From contig NZ_JABCJE010000008.1 of the NCBI RefSeq assembly GCF_013377535.1, positions 95,402-159,401 of the forward strand: a stretch of DNA of 64,000 bases. Direction: 5' to 3'. This DNA is from Donghicola mangrovi (lineage in GTDB: Bacteria; Pseudomonadota; Alphaproteobacteria; Rhodobacterales; Rhodobacteraceae). The notes beneath the pieces are model-generated. The model did no database searches and had not been told where the DNA came from. It saw only the letters and a program-made list of their open reading frames with translations. How positions within the stretch are numbered: position 1 is the stretch's first letter; each line of letters opens with the position of its first letter. Shown here one piece after another: positions 62,714 to 64,000 of the stretch. The translations under genes were made by a program, and so were the position numbers.

Positions 62714-64000
62714 TTAGAGGCCGTAGTCGAAGCTGACGTTGTCGTAGAGCTCCTCAAGGGTTTCGACGCCCTCCAGCAGCAGGGTGCTGCCTCCGAAGTC
62801 GAAGAGTACCCCGTCCTCGGTAAGTGTCGCGAATTCGGTCACGAAGTCTTCGGCGGTGCCGGTCTCCAGCACGTCGCCTTTTTCGTAGAACAGCAGCGTG
62901 TCCGCGCCCTTCATGTCGGTGATCGTGTCGTTGCCGCCCCGCGCGATATCCATCGCAAAGGTGTCTGCCTTCGAGCCGCCGGTCAGGATGTCGTCGTCCT
63001 TGCCGCCGTCCAGATAGTCGCGGCCGCTGCCACCCGACAGGCTGTCATCGCCAGTGCCGCCGAACAAGTTGTCGTTGCCACCGCCGCCGATCAGGGTGTC
63101 ATTGCCGCTGTCGCCCGACAGATCGTCATTGCCACCCTCACCCATCAGCTTGTCGTTGCCCGACCCGCCCGACAGCTCGTCCGCACCGGACCCACCCTTG
63201 AGCAGATCGTTGCCCTTGCCGCCAGACAGCGCATCGTCGCCCGCGCCGCCCTTGAGCGTGTCGGCCCCGTTGCCACCGATCAGGTTGTCCGCGCCCTTGC
63301 CACCGTCGAGGGTGTCGTTGCCGCCACCGCCGACCAGCTTGTCCGCGCCGGTGCCGCCCGACAACTCATCCGACCCAGAGCCGCCGTTCAGGCTGTCATC
63401 GCCCGTTCCGCCGTCCAGAACGTCCGAACCCGAACCGCCCTTCAGGGTGTCCTCGCCCGCGCCCCCCAGCAGTTCGTCACTGCCGGTGCCGCCAAGCAAG
63501 GTGTCCGCGCCGGTACCGCCGTCGATGGTGTCATTGCCACCGCCGCCGTTCACCTTGTCCGAGCCCGCGCCCGCGTCGACCTCGTCCGAACCGCCCGAGA
63601 ACGCCAGGCTGTCGTTCGCCGCAGTCGAGGTGGTGCCGTCATTCGCAACCGCCGCAGTGGCCGCGCTGATCACCGCCTCGGGGGTGCCGTTGCCATCGGT
63701 GTAGCTGACATTCACCTTGATCGTCGCGCCCACGTCTGCCGCCACAAGGGTGTAGCTGGCCGCCGTCGCCCCCACGATCACTGCGTTATCCCGCAGCCAG
63801 GTGTAGGTCAGGGTGCCAAGGCCATCCGCATCCGCGAGGGTGCTGGTGTTGGCGGTCAGGGTCTCGTTCACCTTGGCGGTGCCGCTGATGGTGACGGCGC
63901 CGGTGACCGGATCGTTCACGTTGGTCACCGCCGAGGTCGCCGCAGAGGTCACGGTCTCCTTGGTGCCATTGCCGTCGGTATAGCTCACCTGCAGCTTGAC
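62714..64000 (-). CDS. RTX-repeat secreted protein, partial (5' end off the right edge)
   Basis: At least 428 aa of a large type I-secreted protein; the frame stays open to base 64000. The upstream part consists of tandem domain repeats (VSYTDGNGTKETVTSAAT and VSYTDGNGTPEAVISAAT about 85 residues apart, with TLTYTWLRDNAVIVGA between), a bacterial Ig/cadherin-like type common in surface adhesins. About 20 calcium-binding nonapeptides follow (GGTGADTLLGGTGSDELLGG and so on), giving several beta-rolls. The C-terminal domain (IARGGNDTITDMKGADTLLF to VSFDYGL) is the secretion signal. No ABC export genes are in the window. Confidence 0.88.
   Translation of the reverse strand, partial: VKLQVSYTDGNGTKETVTSAATSAVTNVNDPVTGAVTISGTAKVNETLTANTSTLADADGLGTLTYTWLRDNAVIVGATAASYTLVAADVGATIKVNVSYTDGNGTPEAVISAATAAVANDGTTSTAANDSLAFSGGSDEVDAGAGSDKVNGGGGNDTIDGGTGADTLLGGTGSDELLGGAGEDTLKGGSGSDVLDGGTGDDSLNGGSGSDELSGGTGADKLVGGGGNDTLDGGKGADNLIGGNGADTLKGGAGDDALSGGKGNDLLKGGSGADELSGGSGNDKLMGEGGNDDLSGDSGNDTLIGGGGNDNLFGGTGDDSLSGGSGRDYLDGGKDDDILTGGSKADTFAMDIARGGNDTITDMKGADTLLFYEKGDVLETGTAEDFVTEFATLTEDGVLFDFGGSTLLLEGVETLEELYDNVSFDYGL

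Noticed and set aside
63000..63600. Regular short repeats that could suggest a CRISPR array.
   Set aside because: The period is 27 bases, in frame, coding for the RTX nonapeptide GGxGxDxLx; there are no unique spacers.
63054..63704. A 216-codon plus-strand frame rich in Ser/Pro and Leu opposite the RTX repeats.
   Set aside because: It is the antisense reading of the Gly/Asp nonapeptide repeats.

Overview
The window looks like a piece of a chromosome from an alphaproteobacterium, most likely a member of the Rhodobacterales. Reasons: high G+C protein-coding DNA, Ugp, TRAP and ribose-type ABC uptake cassettes side by side, many GntR/LacI/LysR regulators, BKACE-type carnitine catabolism, RTX proteins, and a small RNA with CU-rich loops of the kind known from Rhodobacter relatives. 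I see no rRNA, tRNA, CRISPR array, replication origin or prophage. All names rest on reading protein motifs; no database search was run.

Layout. 1-4.3 kb: glycerol-3-phosphate-type ABC importer (ugpB-ugpA-ugpE, minus strand, running off the left edge) with a divergent LacI regulator and a perfect palindromic operator. 4.3-10.6 kb: MacB/MacA export pair, GlxA-like regulator, lipoprotein, NAD(P)-binding protein and membrane protein. 10.6-10.7 kb: a minus-strand small RNA with two hairpins carrying identical anti-Shine-Dalgarno loops. 10.9-26.5 kb: mixed accessory metabolism, comprising an orphan molybdenum hydroxylase large subunit, an AraC regulator with secreted hydrolase, a HupE-like pair, two aldo/keto reductases (one frameshifted) with LysR, a phosphoesterase, LysE exporter, 2-oxoglutarate oxygenase, histidine kinase and a nuclease-family protein. 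26.6-30.0 kb: EmrB/EmrA multidrug efflux with a divergent TetR regulator and two near-identical palindromic operators. 30.2-31.7 kb: wreck of an IS3-family element plus the tail of a second transposase.

31.9-40.0 kb: metY, then a GntR-controlled TRAP transporter operon with a PdxA-like dehydrogenase, DenD and a TIM-barrel isomerase, which together suggest four-carbon acid-sugar (tetronate) catabolism; no sugar-acid kinase is present. 40.0-47.4 kb: a GAF-kinase/NarL-type two-component pair divergent from a ribose-type sugar ABC importer and an SMP-30 lactonase. 47.4-50.5 kb: a carnitine catabolic operon (dehydrogenase, dehydrocarnitine cleavage enzyme, betainyl-CoA thioesterase) with a divergent GntR regulator. 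50.6-52.1 kb: a GlpD-like flavoprotein preceded by a 19-codon leader ORF and a hairpin that hides its ribosome binding site.

52.5-57.3 kb holds the most unusual locus: a tightly packed operon of two unrecognised proteins (one with two membrane helices), a long DyP-type heme peroxidase and a cytochrome P450 whose I-helix lacks the acid of the usual acid/alcohol pair. This suggests paired heme chemistry on a peroxide substrate without a redox partner. 57.3-64 kb is a surface/secreted module on the minus strand: an RTX protein with a cysteine-peptidase/CHAP-like front end (split by two one-base deletions), an SGNH-like protein, a GSCFA protein, a TIGR03032-type protein and a second RTX protein that runs off the right edge.

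Three transporter cassettes (ugp, TRAP, sugar ABC) each carry a stable hairpin just downstream of the solute-binding-protein gene, consistent with making more binding protein than membrane components. Three single-base losses in homopolymer runs (one in the second aldo/keto reductase, two in the first RTX gene) may be sequencing errors rather than true decay.
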